This document shows positions 57,462-64,000 of a stretch of DNA of 64,000 nucleotides, one piece after another. The stretch's first letter is position 1. Each line of letters opens with the position of its first letter. This DNA comes from Mucilaginibacter sp. UR6-1 (GTDB lineage Bacteria > Bacteroidota > Bacteroidia > Sphingobacteriales > Sphingobacteriaceae), in NCBI RefSeq assembly GCF_020880975.1, contig NZ_JAJIWP010000006.1, positions 62,001 through 126,000 on the forward strand, given 5' to 3'. The position numbers and the translations under genes are program-made. Below the pieces are notes generated by a model. That model saw nothing but the letters and a program-made list of their open reading frames with translations, searched no databases and was not told where the DNA came from.

Positions 57462-59618
57462 ATGCGTCGCCTTAACCCGAGATATATCCGGATAGCCGGA
57501 ATTGTGCTTGCTTGTATACTGATCGTTATATTAATAAGTGGCTTTGTAGCTTATTCAAAACGCGAAGCCTTGCTTCAAAAAGTTATTTACAAAGCTAAAG
57601 CCAAAGCCAGGAACGATTATAATTTAGATGTAAAAATAGGTTCGGCACATTTTACCGGTCTTAGTGAGGTTGCATTTAATAACATTTCTATCGTGCCTGA
57701 CGGGCGCGACAGTTTGCTGCGCATAAACAAATTGATTGTTGATGTTAAGCTGATGCCGCTGGTATTAGGCGATGTAAAACTGTCTGACGTAACGCTTGAA
57801 GATGGTTTTTTAAGCCTGACCAATGTAAAGGGTGTTAAAAACTTTGATTTTCTGTTCAAAAAGAAAAAGCAGAATACTGAAAGCAAAGGCAAGGTTGACC
57901 TGGCCGACCTTTCATACCGCCTGATTAACCAGGTGCTTTATAAAGTGCCCGAAAACCTGGATCTGAAAAACTTCAGTATCTCTTACCAGGAAGATACCAC
58001 ACGTGTTAGCTTATTAGCTAAAACAGCCGTTATTGATGATGGCGACCTGAAATCAACTATCAATGTTAACAATGGCGAATCTACCTGGCACCTGATGGGT
58101 AAGATGCACGCGTCTGACAAGGATATTGATGTTAAGCTTTATGCTGATGGCAAAAAGATAGAATTACCCATCATCGAGAAAAAGTTTAAGGCTAAACTTA
58201 ATGCCGATACCATTACCACCCGCCTTACCAAAGTTGAAAAGGATGGCGACGAAACCCGAATATTCAGTTACTGGGGCGCGCACAACCTGCTGATCAACCA
58301 TGCCGGCCTTTCAACACAGGATATTATTATACCTAACGGGGCTATTGATGCCAACATCTTTATCGGCGAGAATTACCTGTCGTTGGATAGTACATCAACT
58401 ATTCACTTTAAAAAGATAACCGCACATCCATTTATAAAGTATACGCTTAACCCGGTTAAAATATATGAGCTGAAGGTGAATACCGGCTGGCTGAACGCGC
58501 AGGATGTTTTTGATTCGTTCCCGGTGGGCATGTTCGAGTCGTTAGACGGGATGAAGGTCTCGGGCAAACTAAACTACGCGCTCAACTTTTACATGAACAA
58601 AAACCAGGTGGATAGCCTGAAGTTTGATTCGCGCCTGGATAAGGAAGATTTCAAGATATTGAAGTTTGGTAAAGCCGACCTTACCAAGCTTAATAAACCC
58701 TTTGTATATGTGCCGTATGAAAAGGGTAAACCTATGGGCCCGCACCTTATAGGGCCTGAAAACCCTGAGTTTACGCCTCTTAACCGTATACCAGCCGATA
58801 TGCGCAATGCTATCATGACGGCCGAGGACCCATCATTTTACCGGCATAACGGTTTTGTGGAACAATCCATCCGCAGCTCAATAGTTACCGATTTTAAGGA
58901 GAAAAAATTTGTTCGGGGTGGTAGTACCATCTCTATGCAGTTGGTAAAAAATGCTTTTTTGAGCCGTAATAAAACGCTGTCGCGCAAGATTGAGGAGATA
59001 CTGATTGTATGGCTGATAGAAAATAACAGGCTGATGAGCAAGAATCGTATGCTTGAAGTGTATTTTAACATTATTGAGTGGGGGCGCGATATTTATGGTA
59101 TACACGAGGCGGCGAGGTTTTATTTTGGTAAAAACCCTTCGGAGCTTACCCTGGGCGAAAGTATTTACCTGGCCAGCATAGTGCCTAACCCTAAAGCTGG
59201 TTTGTACGCCTTTAACGGCGACGGTACCCTGCGCCGCGGACTGCATGGTTACTTTAACCTGATAGGCAGGCTGATGGCAAGCAAAGGTTTGGTAGCGCGG
59301 GATACCAGTGCTTATGGATTTTATAATGTGCGTTTACGCGAGGGTTTACGCCGCGCCGCGCCTGTTGATACTACCGCCGCGCTTGATAGTACCATTTTAC
59401 AGCAAAACCCGGATGCTATGCCGGTTGATGAGCCCGAAAAGAAATTAAACTTTTTTCAGCGGTTATTTGGCGGCGGTAAAAAGGATAGCACTGATAAGGA
59501 TGACGACAAGATAGACTCGGCCGAGATACGCAAACAGCGCGAAAAGGAAGAAAAGAAGGAACGTAAGCGTAAGGAAAAACAGCGCCGTGACGAACTCAGG
59601 GAGCGCGGTTTATTTTAG
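57462..59618 (+). CDS. AsmA-like/GT51 peptidoglycan glycosyltransferase fusion
   Basis: 718 residues. An N-terminal membrane anchor (VLACILIVILISGFVAYS) leads into an AsmA/DUF748-like beta-rich region (about residues 35-420: VKIGSAHFTGLSEVAFNNISIVPDGRDSLLRI). The GT51 domain occupies about 430-600: NAIMTAEDPSFYRHNGFV with the catalytic-region glutamate, FVRGGSTISMQLVKNAFLSRNKTLSRKIEEIL, NRMLEVYFNIIEWGRDIYGIHEAARFYFGKNPSELTLGESIYLASIVPNP. No transpeptidase domain is present. The C-terminus is highly charged (KKDSTDKDDDKID and a Lys/Arg/Glu tail). It should polymerise lipid II at the periplasmic face; the AsmA part may aid lipid transport or envelope assembly. Confidence 0.9.
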   Translation: MRRLNPRYIRIAGIVLACILIVILISGFVAYSKREALLQKVIYKAKAKARNDYNLDVKIGSAHFTGLSEVAFNNISIVPDGRDSLLRINKLIVDVKLMPLVLGDVKLSDVTLEDGFLSLTNVKGVKNFDFLFKKKKQNTESKGKVDLADLSYRLINQVLYKVPENLDLKNFSISYQEDTTRVSLLAKTAVIDDGDLKSTINVNNGESTWHLMGKMHASDKDIDVKLYADGKKIELPIIEKKFKAKLNADTITTRLTKVEKDGDETRIFSYWGAHNLLINHAGLSTQDIIIPNGAIDANIFIGENYLSLDSTSTIHFKKITAHPFIKYTLNPVKIYELKVNTGWLNAQDVFDSFPVGMFESLDGMKVSGKLNYALNFYMNKNQVDSLKFDSRLDKEDFKILKFGKADLTKLNKPFVYVPYEKGKPMGPHLIGPENPEFTPLNRIPADMRNAIMTAEDPSFYRHNGFVEQSIRSSIVTDFKEKKFVRGGSTISMQLVKNAFLSRNKTLSRKIEEILIVWLIENNRLMSKNRMLEVYFNIIEWGRDIYGIHEAARFYFGKNPSELTLGESIYLASIVPNPKAGLYAFNGDGTLRRGLHGYFNLIGRLMASKGLVARDTSAYGFYNVRLREGLRRAAPVDTTAALDSTILQQNPDAMPVDEPEKKLNFFQRLFGGGKKDSTDKDDDKIDSAEIRKQREKEEKKERKRKEKQRRDELRERGLF

Positions 59619-59812
59619 TAAGATTAGGCCATGTTGGTACGTAACACATTAACTCCTAACCAATAAAAAAAAATATTTTTCAGAAAGTATAAAGCTTTCA
59701 TTTTCTAAAAAAGAAAAATGCCTATATTACAGCCGGATTGAGGTGTAGGTATAAGTAATAACAAAAAACAAAATCAGGCAAACTCAACTACTCACTTTAC
59801 AAGAAAAATTTA

Positions 59813-60205
59813 ATGAACATTTTCGTAGGAAGCCTTCCTTACCAATTACAGGAAGAAGATTTAAGGGCCCTTTTTGAACCATTTGGTGAAGTTAGCTCTG
59901 CAAAATTAATTATGGACAGAGAAACAGGCCGTAGCAAAGGCTTTGGTTTTGTTGAAATGCCTGAGGATGAAAGCGCACAAGCAGCTATTGACGCGCTTAA
60001 TAAAAGCGAAGTTAAAGGCCGTTCAATAGCGGTTAGCCAAGCAGAAAATAAAAAACCAAGCGGCGGCGGTGAGCGCAGAGGCGGTGGTGGTTTTAACCGC
60101 GGCGGTGGCGGCGGTGGCTACAACCGTGGCGGTGGCGGCGGTTACAGCCGTGGCGGCGATGGTGGTGGTTATAACCGCGATAAAGGCGGCGATCGCTGGC
60201 AATAA
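59813..60205 (+). CDS. RRM-type RNA-binding protein with Gly-rich tail
   Basis: 130 residues. One RNA recognition motif (about 1-80): RNP2 IFVGSLPYQ and RNP1 KGFGFVEMP, with SSAKLIMDRETGRSKG before it. The tail (from about 85) is glycine- and arginine-rich with GGG/RG repeats (RGGGGFNRGGGGG style). Such proteins are cold-inducible in cyanobacteria and common in Bacteroidota; role is RNA chaperone-like. It is preceded by a 194-bp gap that may hold an upstream untranslated region and is followed by a strong terminator. Confidence 0.93.
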   Translation: MNIFVGSLPYQLQEEDLRALFEPFGEVSSAKLIMDRETGRSKGFGFVEMPEDESAQAAIDALNKSEVKGRSIAVSQAENKKPSGGGERRGGGGFNRGGGGGGYNRGGGGGYSRGGDGGGYNRDKGGDRWQ

Positions 60206-60210
60206 TATAT

Positions 60211-60248
60211 AAAAAAGGCTTTGAGCGTATTGCTCAAAGCCTTTTTTT
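60211..60248 (+). terminator. terminator after the RRM protein gene
   Basis: Perfect 16-bp stem (60211-60226 with 60232-60247), loop GTATT, then T-run; 6 bp past the stop codon. A-tract on the left allows bidirectional action with the convergent cytochrome gene. Confidence 0.9.
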
Positions 60249-60265
60249 ATGCTTTGCTAAATTGT

Positions 60266-60661
60266 TTATTTTAGTGATAGGATGTATTTAACCATCTTAT
60301 CAGCATCAGCTACGGCAAGCGTAGCATGTGGCGACATTGGTACCTGGCCCCATACGCCCGAACCTCCATCAATTACTTTTTTGGCAAGTGTTGCATAGTT
60401 AGCCGGTGTTGCCGGATACTTCTTAGCTACATCAATATAAGCAGGGCCTACCAGCTTAGTATCAACCTTGTGGCAAGCTAAACAATCAGATTTTGTGATC
60501 AGGGCTTTGCCTGCAGCAATTTCGGCAGCGGTAGCTTTACCTGCGGCCGGTTTTTTAGCAGCGGCCTTTTTGCCTTTGCTTTGTGCGTGTACCGTATTTA
60601 TAGCCGGAGTGGCAAGCAACAGTGCCAGCATCATTCCGGGGATAACTAATAATTTTTTCAT
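60266..60661 (-). CDS. c-type cytochrome, class I
   Basis: 131 residues from ATG 60661; a longer frame to 60703 lacks a sensible signal peptide. Signal peptide ending about VHAQ (residue 28), then a Lys/Ala-rich spacer. Haem-binding CxxCH is CLACHKVD (about residue 60) and the methionine ligand lies in GQVPMSPHATL (about 105). Typical of short soluble or membrane-linked cytochromes c in Bacteroidota; partner in electron transfer unknown. A single-gene unit. Confidence 0.93.
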   Translation of the reverse strand: MKKLLVIPGMMLALLLATPAINTVHAQSKGKKAAAKKPAAGKATAAEIAAGKALITKSDCLACHKVDTKLVGPAYIDVAKKYPATPANYATLAKKVIDGGSGVWGQVPMSPHATLAVADADKMVKYILSLK

Positions 60662-60802
60662 TCGGATATAATCAGCTTTATTTTTTACAATTAATAAACT
60701 CAATAATAAGGTTTTGATTGTTCTGTGACAGTATAATAATCTAATTTTTAAACATTCTAAATAGTGTCATCGTGTTAACTATACACACCCGGGCTTTAAT
60801 AT

Positions 60803-60834
60803 AAAAGGCGGTCATCAGTTATGATGATCGCCTT
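60803..60834 (-). terminator. terminator after the SRPBCC gene
   Basis: Stem about AAGGCGGTCATCA (60805-60817)/TGATGATCGCCTT (60822-60834) with one mismatch and a 4-bp loop, 64 bp past the SRPBCC stop on the minus strand, flanked by A/T-rich ends. Confidence 0.7.
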
Positions 60835-60897
60835 ATTTGTTGATGGGCATACATAACTTATGTAATAGACTATGTACACCTCAAAAAGTTTAATTTA

Positions 60898-61341
60898 TCA
60901 AGCTTCGGCTATTGATTTTATTTTAGCCAGTGCTTCATCCCATGCGGCTAACATTTGTTCGTAGTAGTCCGCGCCCATATCAGAGGATATAGCTAATATG
61001 GTGCTGTTTTCGCTTGCGGTAAATGTATAGCTTTCACCAGCACCGTTATATAATTTCGCCATTTCGCTTTTGGTATCCTCCTGATTGTTACTTATAAACC
61101 CGTTGAAGGTGATGGCTAATTGTTTCAGGTAATTGCGGGTAGTAATTTTACCTACAATTCCATTGCCGTCCTTATCACCAAAAATAACTTTGCTGCCGAG
61201 TTGCCAGTCGGTTTCGGCATAGCATCCTTCTGAGAAACAACCTAACCATGCTGTGTTCAAATGGTTATCAAACAACGCTGTCCAAACTTTTTCGGCAGGC
61301 GCGTTTATGGTTATCTGCTTAGCTATTTGTAAAATCTTCAT
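60898..61341 (-). CDS. SRPBCC/START-like (AHSA1-type) protein
   Basis: 147 residues from ATG 61341; a longer upstream frame overlaps the VOC gene and was rejected. The SRPBCC fold is indicated by KQITINAPAEKVWTALFDNHLN at the N-terminus, ETDWQLGSKVIFGDKDGNGIVGKI, FTASENSTILAISSDMG and the C-terminal helix YYEQMLAAWDEALAKIKSIAEA, a typical AHSA1 ending. Such proteins bind hydrophobic small molecules or act as co-chaperones; specificity unknown. It is 13 bp downstream of the VOC protein gene and probably co-transcribed with it and the next START-like gene. Confidence 0.87.
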   Translation of the reverse strand: MKILQIAKQITINAPAEKVWTALFDNHLNTAWLGCFSEGCYAETDWQLGSKVIFGDKDGNGIVGKITTRNYLKQLAITFNGFISNNQEDTKSEMAKLYNGAGESYTFTASENSTILAISSDMGADYYEQMLAAWDEALAKIKSIAEA

Positions 61342-61354
61342 GGCTCTGTTCTTA

Positions 61355-61816
61355 TCAATTATAGTTAGGATTATAACTAAGCATCCATTGTATGCCAAAC
61401 TTGTCGATAAATGAGCAGTAATAATCGCCCCAAAACATTTGCTCGGGTTGCATTTGCACAACGCCGCCTTCGGATAGATTCTTAAAAATGCTATCAGTTT
61501 CTTCTTTGCTATCCGTATTGATGGAGATATACGTGTTATTGCCGGTAACCAGTTTAAAGCCCATTGCTTCAGGCGCATCTGTTCCCATCAGTATATTATT
61601 CCCTAATGGCAGGGCAATATGCATAATCATGTTACTGATGTTCGATGTCGGCGTGTTCTGAACTTTTGCAGACATATCGGCACATCCGTTACCGGCATCG
61701 GGCATGTCGCCAAAGCGCATAACGGTGATAAACTCTCCTCCAAAAACTGACTTGTAAAAGTTGAATGCTTCTTCGGTAGTACCGTTAAAGTTTAAATACG
61801 GGTTTGCTGATTTCAT
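61355..61816 (-). CDS. VOC family protein (PhnB/3-demethylubiquinone type)
   Basis: 153 residues. N-terminus MKSANPYLNFNGTTEEAFNFYKSVFGGEF is the PhnB-type vicinal oxygen chelate fold; further MRFGDMPDAGNGCADMSA, IMHIALPLGNNILMGTD, YISINTDSKEETDSIFKNLSEGG and MFWGDYYCSFIDKFGIQWMLSYN. The metal-site residues of active enzymes are not clearly conserved, so it may be a binding protein. It lies between two START-like genes on the same strand. Confidence 0.92.
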   Translation of the reverse strand: MKSANPYLNFNGTTEEAFNFYKSVFGGEFITVMRFGDMPDAGNGCADMSAKVQNTPTSNISNMIMHIALPLGNNILMGTDAPEAMGFKLVTGNNTYISINTDSKEETDSIFKNLSEGGVVQMQPEQMFWGDYYCSFIDKFGIQWMLSYNPNYN

Positions 61817-61837
61817 AGCTGTATAGTTAAGTAGTGG

Positions 61838-62377
61838 TTATTGTTCAAGTTTAACTTTCAGGTTGTTTAGGCCGGTTTGCAAATCATTGCCTATCATTTT
61901 CTCCACATCAAAAAACAGGCACATAATATTGAAGGGATATGGCACATGCTCTTCAAATCCCCAGGTTACTTTAGTTTGTACCGGTGCAATACTATCGGTT
62001 ATCATATAAGCCGGGGCTACCGCTTCCATGGGTTCAATAAACCGTATCTCGTAATCAATGCGTTTGCCCTCATCAATCTTTTTGATTTCCTGCTCGCCTT
62101 TACCCACGCTGTCACGGTCGCTGCTCCAGGCCGAAGTAAAGCCGGGTTGTCCGTCTGTACCTCGAAATCCCGTTTTCATGCCCGGATCCATTTTAGCCCA
62201 CTTGCTGTAATCGTTTTGGTTTTTAAGATACTTGATGTAGTTGAAAACCTCACTTTTAGGCTTATTGATCACAATATCTCTTGTAATAGAATAATCGCCT
62301 TTTACAAATAAGGCTGTGATAAGCGCAAGGGCAATTATGGCCACAACAACGAACAGGATAACTTTTAAAATTTTCAT
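61838..62377 (-). CDS. SRPBCC family protein with N-terminal membrane anchor (polyketide cyclase-like)
   Basis: 179 residues. One membrane segment (ILKVILFVVVAIIALALITALFV, about 3-25) followed by a START-like domain: YSITRDIVINKPKSEVFNYIKYLKNQNDYSKWAKMDPGM, FTSAWSSDRDSVGKGEQEIKKIDEGKRIDYEIRFIEPM, and the strand KVTWGFEEHVPYPFNIMCLFFDVEKMIGNDLQTGLNNLK. This is the usual layout of polyketide cyclase-like proteins in Bacteroidota. Ligand unknown. First gene of the START-VOC-START run on the minus strand. Confidence 0.87.
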   Translation of the reverse strand: MKILKVILFVVVAIIALALITALFVKGDYSITRDIVINKPKSEVFNYIKYLKNQNDYSKWAKMDPGMKTGFRGTDGQPGFTSAWSSDRDSVGKGEQEIKKIDEGKRIDYEIRFIEPMEAVAPAYMITDSIAPVQTKVTWGFEEHVPYPFNIMCLFFDVEKMIGNDLQTGLNNLKVKLEQ

Positions 62378-62532
62378 GATCTTTTTTGGTTTACAGGTGA
62401 TTAATATGATCGGTTAGTATAAAGCTAAAGCTTTTTATGCAGGTTCATATTAAATTCACAAACCAAAAATAGGTGCATTTTTGATTGCCTTTGAGGGGTG
62501 AAAACGGCAATAAAAGGGGGCAGGCGCGACAT

Positions 62533-62562
62533 AAAAAAAGGGCATCGTATTAAACGATGCCC
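62533..62562 (-). terminator. terminator after the bestrophin gene
   Basis: Stem GGGCATCGT/ACGATGCCC (62540-62548 with 62554-62562), followed on the minus strand by a seven-T run. Confidence 0.85.
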
Positions 62563-62603
62563 GAAGGTGCATTTTGGTTAGAAAGGCCACACCACCGCAC
62601 TTT

Positions 62604-63530
62604 CTACAAAATATAGAACACCTTATTTTTTGGAGCCTGATCTTCAGGCTTTGCTTCTTCTTTATAGTACTGTTTCAACATCTGCATTATATCCCGTTCA
62701 ATAGTGCGGGATATTGCTGTGGTTGGCGTATCAGTAGGTTTATTCTCAAATGGGTCCTGCAGGTGTATGGCCATTTTCTCTATCAAAAAGAAAGAGCTGG
62801 CAATGGCAATCACCATAGGTATTTCAACCAAACCAAAAAATTCTATCAACCCAAATGGCAGCAGCGCCACAAACAGCATTAGCGAAAAGTGTATATAAAC
62901 ACTGTAGGTTGACGGAAATACCGTGTTTTTGATACGCTCGCAACCGCCCATGTGGTTTGAAAAACGGGTAAGCGTAGCATCCATTTCCACTTGTTGAAAC
63001 TCGTTTATCCAGCCAAGTTTGTAGGCGTGGCGCAGGTCAGTGCCCTGCAGCTCAAGCAACGCTACAGCCTTATTGCTGTAATTTTTAATGTACTCCACAT
63101 CCTCGGCACAAAGCCATTTTTCGAGGCCGGGCATTGGGTCATGCCCGCGAAGCTGCCTGCTTAAAACGTAGCACCAGGCTATCTGGCGTTTGGCCATGCG
63201 CTCACAAAAGGCCCGTTCTTCGGCAGTGCCATAGTGGGTATCAATGTAAGTGAACAACTGGCGCGTAAGCGAACGGCAATCATTCACAATGGCTCCCCAA
63301 AGTGTGCGTGCCTCCCACCAGCGGTCATACGCCTGGTTTGATTTAAAGGCCAGCAGCAATGAAATTACCGTACCTAAAATAGTAGGTACCGCAATGGGTA
63401 TGGATATGCGTGTAAAATGAAAGTTTTTATACATAAGCGCTATAAGCACCGCATAAACAGTTACCATAAGCACCTCGTTACGTATTTTACCAAATACGTA
63501 TTTTATAGGAATATTCTCTTTTAATAACAT
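62604..63530 (-). CDS. bestrophin family (RFP-TM) anion channel
   Basis: 308 residues. Typical bacterial bestrophin: first membrane helix LMVTVYAVLIALMYKNF, then ISIPIAVPTILGTVISLLLAFKSNQAYDRWWEARTLWGAIVNDCRSLTRQL with the YDRWWEAR motif, followed by ERMAKRQIAWCYVLSRQLRG. The second pair of helices is YSVYIHFSLMLFVALLPFGLIEFFGLVEIPMVIAIASSFFLIEKMAIHLQDPFENKPTDTP with the acidic Ca-binding-like region. It should form a pentameric anion channel in the inner membrane. It lies next to a UspA-like gene (28 bp), as often seen for ion-channel and stress gene pairs. Confidence 0.95.
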   Translation of the reverse strand: MLLKENIPIKYVFGKIRNEVLMVTVYAVLIALMYKNFHFTRISIPIAVPTILGTVISLLLAFKSNQAYDRWWEARTLWGAIVNDCRSLTRQLFTYIDTHYGTAEERAFCERMAKRQIAWCYVLSRQLRGHDPMPGLEKWLCAEDVEYIKNYSNKAVALLELQGTDLRHAYKLGWINEFQQVEMDATLTRFSNHMGGCERIKNTVFPSTYSVYIHFSLMLFVALLPFGLIEFFGLVEIPMVIAIASSFFLIEKMAIHLQDPFENKPTDTPTTAISRTIERDIMQMLKQYYKEEAKPEDQAPKNKVFYIL

Positions 63531-63558
63531 AACTCAAATATTTCTATAGGTTAAATAT

Positions 63559-63999
63559 TCATGCTTCGGCCAATTCAGGTTCTGTTTTGGCTGCAATAAT
63601 TTGGGCAGGCACGGGTTGCGGTTTTACGCTTAACACGGGCAGGCCGCTTTTTTGGATAAGTACAGCAGGGTCAATGCTTGATCGGTTAATTTTACCTGCA
63701 TGGCAGTGTTTAATATCAAGTACCTGATCTACCTGGTTATCTTCCAAAAAATTTTTGAACATGCTTAACGTACTACCATACAGAAATTCAACCCGGATAG
63801 CGCTTATTTGCGAATACTGCTGCTTTAAGGCAGTACAGCCGTTATAAAACGCATCACTCACCTGCTCGTACTCGCGGCTTCTTCTTGACAGCATCAGCAA
63901 GTCGGTTTCCGAGTCGGACAGCTTGAACATGTGTATAAAAATGAAGCTGAGCTTTTGCTCTTTCATTTCATTACACACAAGCGGTATCGCTTTTAAAGC
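63559..63999 (-). CDS. universal-stress-protein-like protein, 5' end outside the window
   Basis: 146 residues visible; the frame is open at the right edge, so the start lies outside. The visible part has UspA-type layout: an N-terminal strand KLSFIFIHMFKL, a central helix-rich stretch (REYEQVSDAFYNGCTALKQQY) with the strand AIRVEFLYGS, and a C-terminal segment HAGKINRSSIDPAVLIQKSGLPVLSVKP resembling the end of Usp domains (GS.S.AVL.....PVLVV). A full Usp-A glycine-rich ATP loop is not present in the visible portion. It sits upstream of the bestrophin gene in the same direction. Family call moderate. Confidence 0.6.
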   Translation of the reverse strand, partial: ALKAIPLVCNEMKEQKLSFIFIHMFKLSDSETDLLMLSRRSREYEQVSDAFYNGCTALKQQYSQISAIRVEFLYGSTLSMFKNFLEDNQVDQVLDIKHCHAGKINRSSIDPAVLIQKSGLPVLSVKPQPVPAQIIAAKTEPELAEA

Positions 64000-64000
64000 C

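Noticed and set aside
60898..61578. Longer start for the SRPBCC gene
   Set aside because: The extra 79 residues overlap the VOC gene in another frame and look unlike any domain; ATG 61341 begins a normal START-like N-terminus.
1..64000. CRISPR array, prophage or insertion sequence
   Set aside because: No regularly spaced repeats, transposase, integrase or phage structural genes were seen on either strand.

Overview
The window looks like chromosomal core DNA of a gliding-lineage Bacteroidota in the family Sphingobacteriaceae (Mucilaginibacter/Pedobacter-like). Three things support this: the gliding lipoprotein gene gldH in the cluster holB-ricT-gldH; many Bacteroidota-restricted families (DUF3078, DUF2490, DUF5686, DUF4199, CarboxypepD_reg-like, GxxExxY); and repeated promoter boxes of the Bacteroidota type TAnnTTTG. 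Genus is inferred from protein style only. I see no prophage, insertion sequence, CRISPR array or obvious genomic island. Coding density is high and most genes are housekeeping.

Layout. 1-5.7 kb: 3' end of mnmG, an Ig-like lipoprotein, a gamma-carbonic-anhydrase-like protein, tRNA-Gly(CCC), and divergent nadB/nadA (first two steps of NAD synthesis) around a 409-bp AT-rich spacer. 5.7-16 kb: a large secreted lipoprotein of unknown function, thiL, ffh, an outer-membrane DUF3078 protein, a mini M56-like membrane protein overlapping a CarboxypepD_reg protein, two tandem glucosaminidases, an O-methyltransferase, a frameshifted GxxExxY gene and ruvX. 16-24.4 kb: holB-ricT-gldH, a dispersed inverted repeat, mfd, DUF4199-DUF2752 and a DMT exporter. 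24.4-37 kb: TetR-ABC1 kinase pair, GH84 hexosaminidase, the sucA-odhB operon (2-oxoglutarate dehydrogenase E1/E2), then a light-dependent DNA repair pair (Cry-DASH and a FeS photolyase) beside a DinB-family gene.

37-47.8 kb: a GT39 membrane glycosyltransferase with two envelope proteins, a DUF2807 protein, a GH15 hydrolase, then a minus-strand run kbl - antitoxin - PIN toxin - pheS - Rieske-like lipoprotein - TetR. 48-57.3 kb: DUF5686 outer-membrane protein, trhO, hpt, M16 peptidase, def, a 554-bp gene-free stretch, a CarboxypepD_reg protein, and NifU-like plus Mrp-like Fe-S carriers. 57.4-64 kb: AsmA-like/GT51 fusion, an RRM protein, cytochrome c, START-like and VOC proteins, a bestrophin channel and a UspA-like gene cut by the window end.

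The signals most worth a second look are: the toxin-antitoxin promoter set inside an inverted-repeat operator immediately upstream of pheS; a single-base frameshift in the GxxExxY gene; a family of palindromic intergenic repeats; a structured GC-rich block in the 54.7-55.2 kb gap; promoter boxes that sit so close to start codons that the mRNAs should be nearly leaderless; and a Rieske-fold lipoprotein that kept its disulfide cysteines but lost most cluster ligands. I did not find a convincing wholly new multi-gene system.
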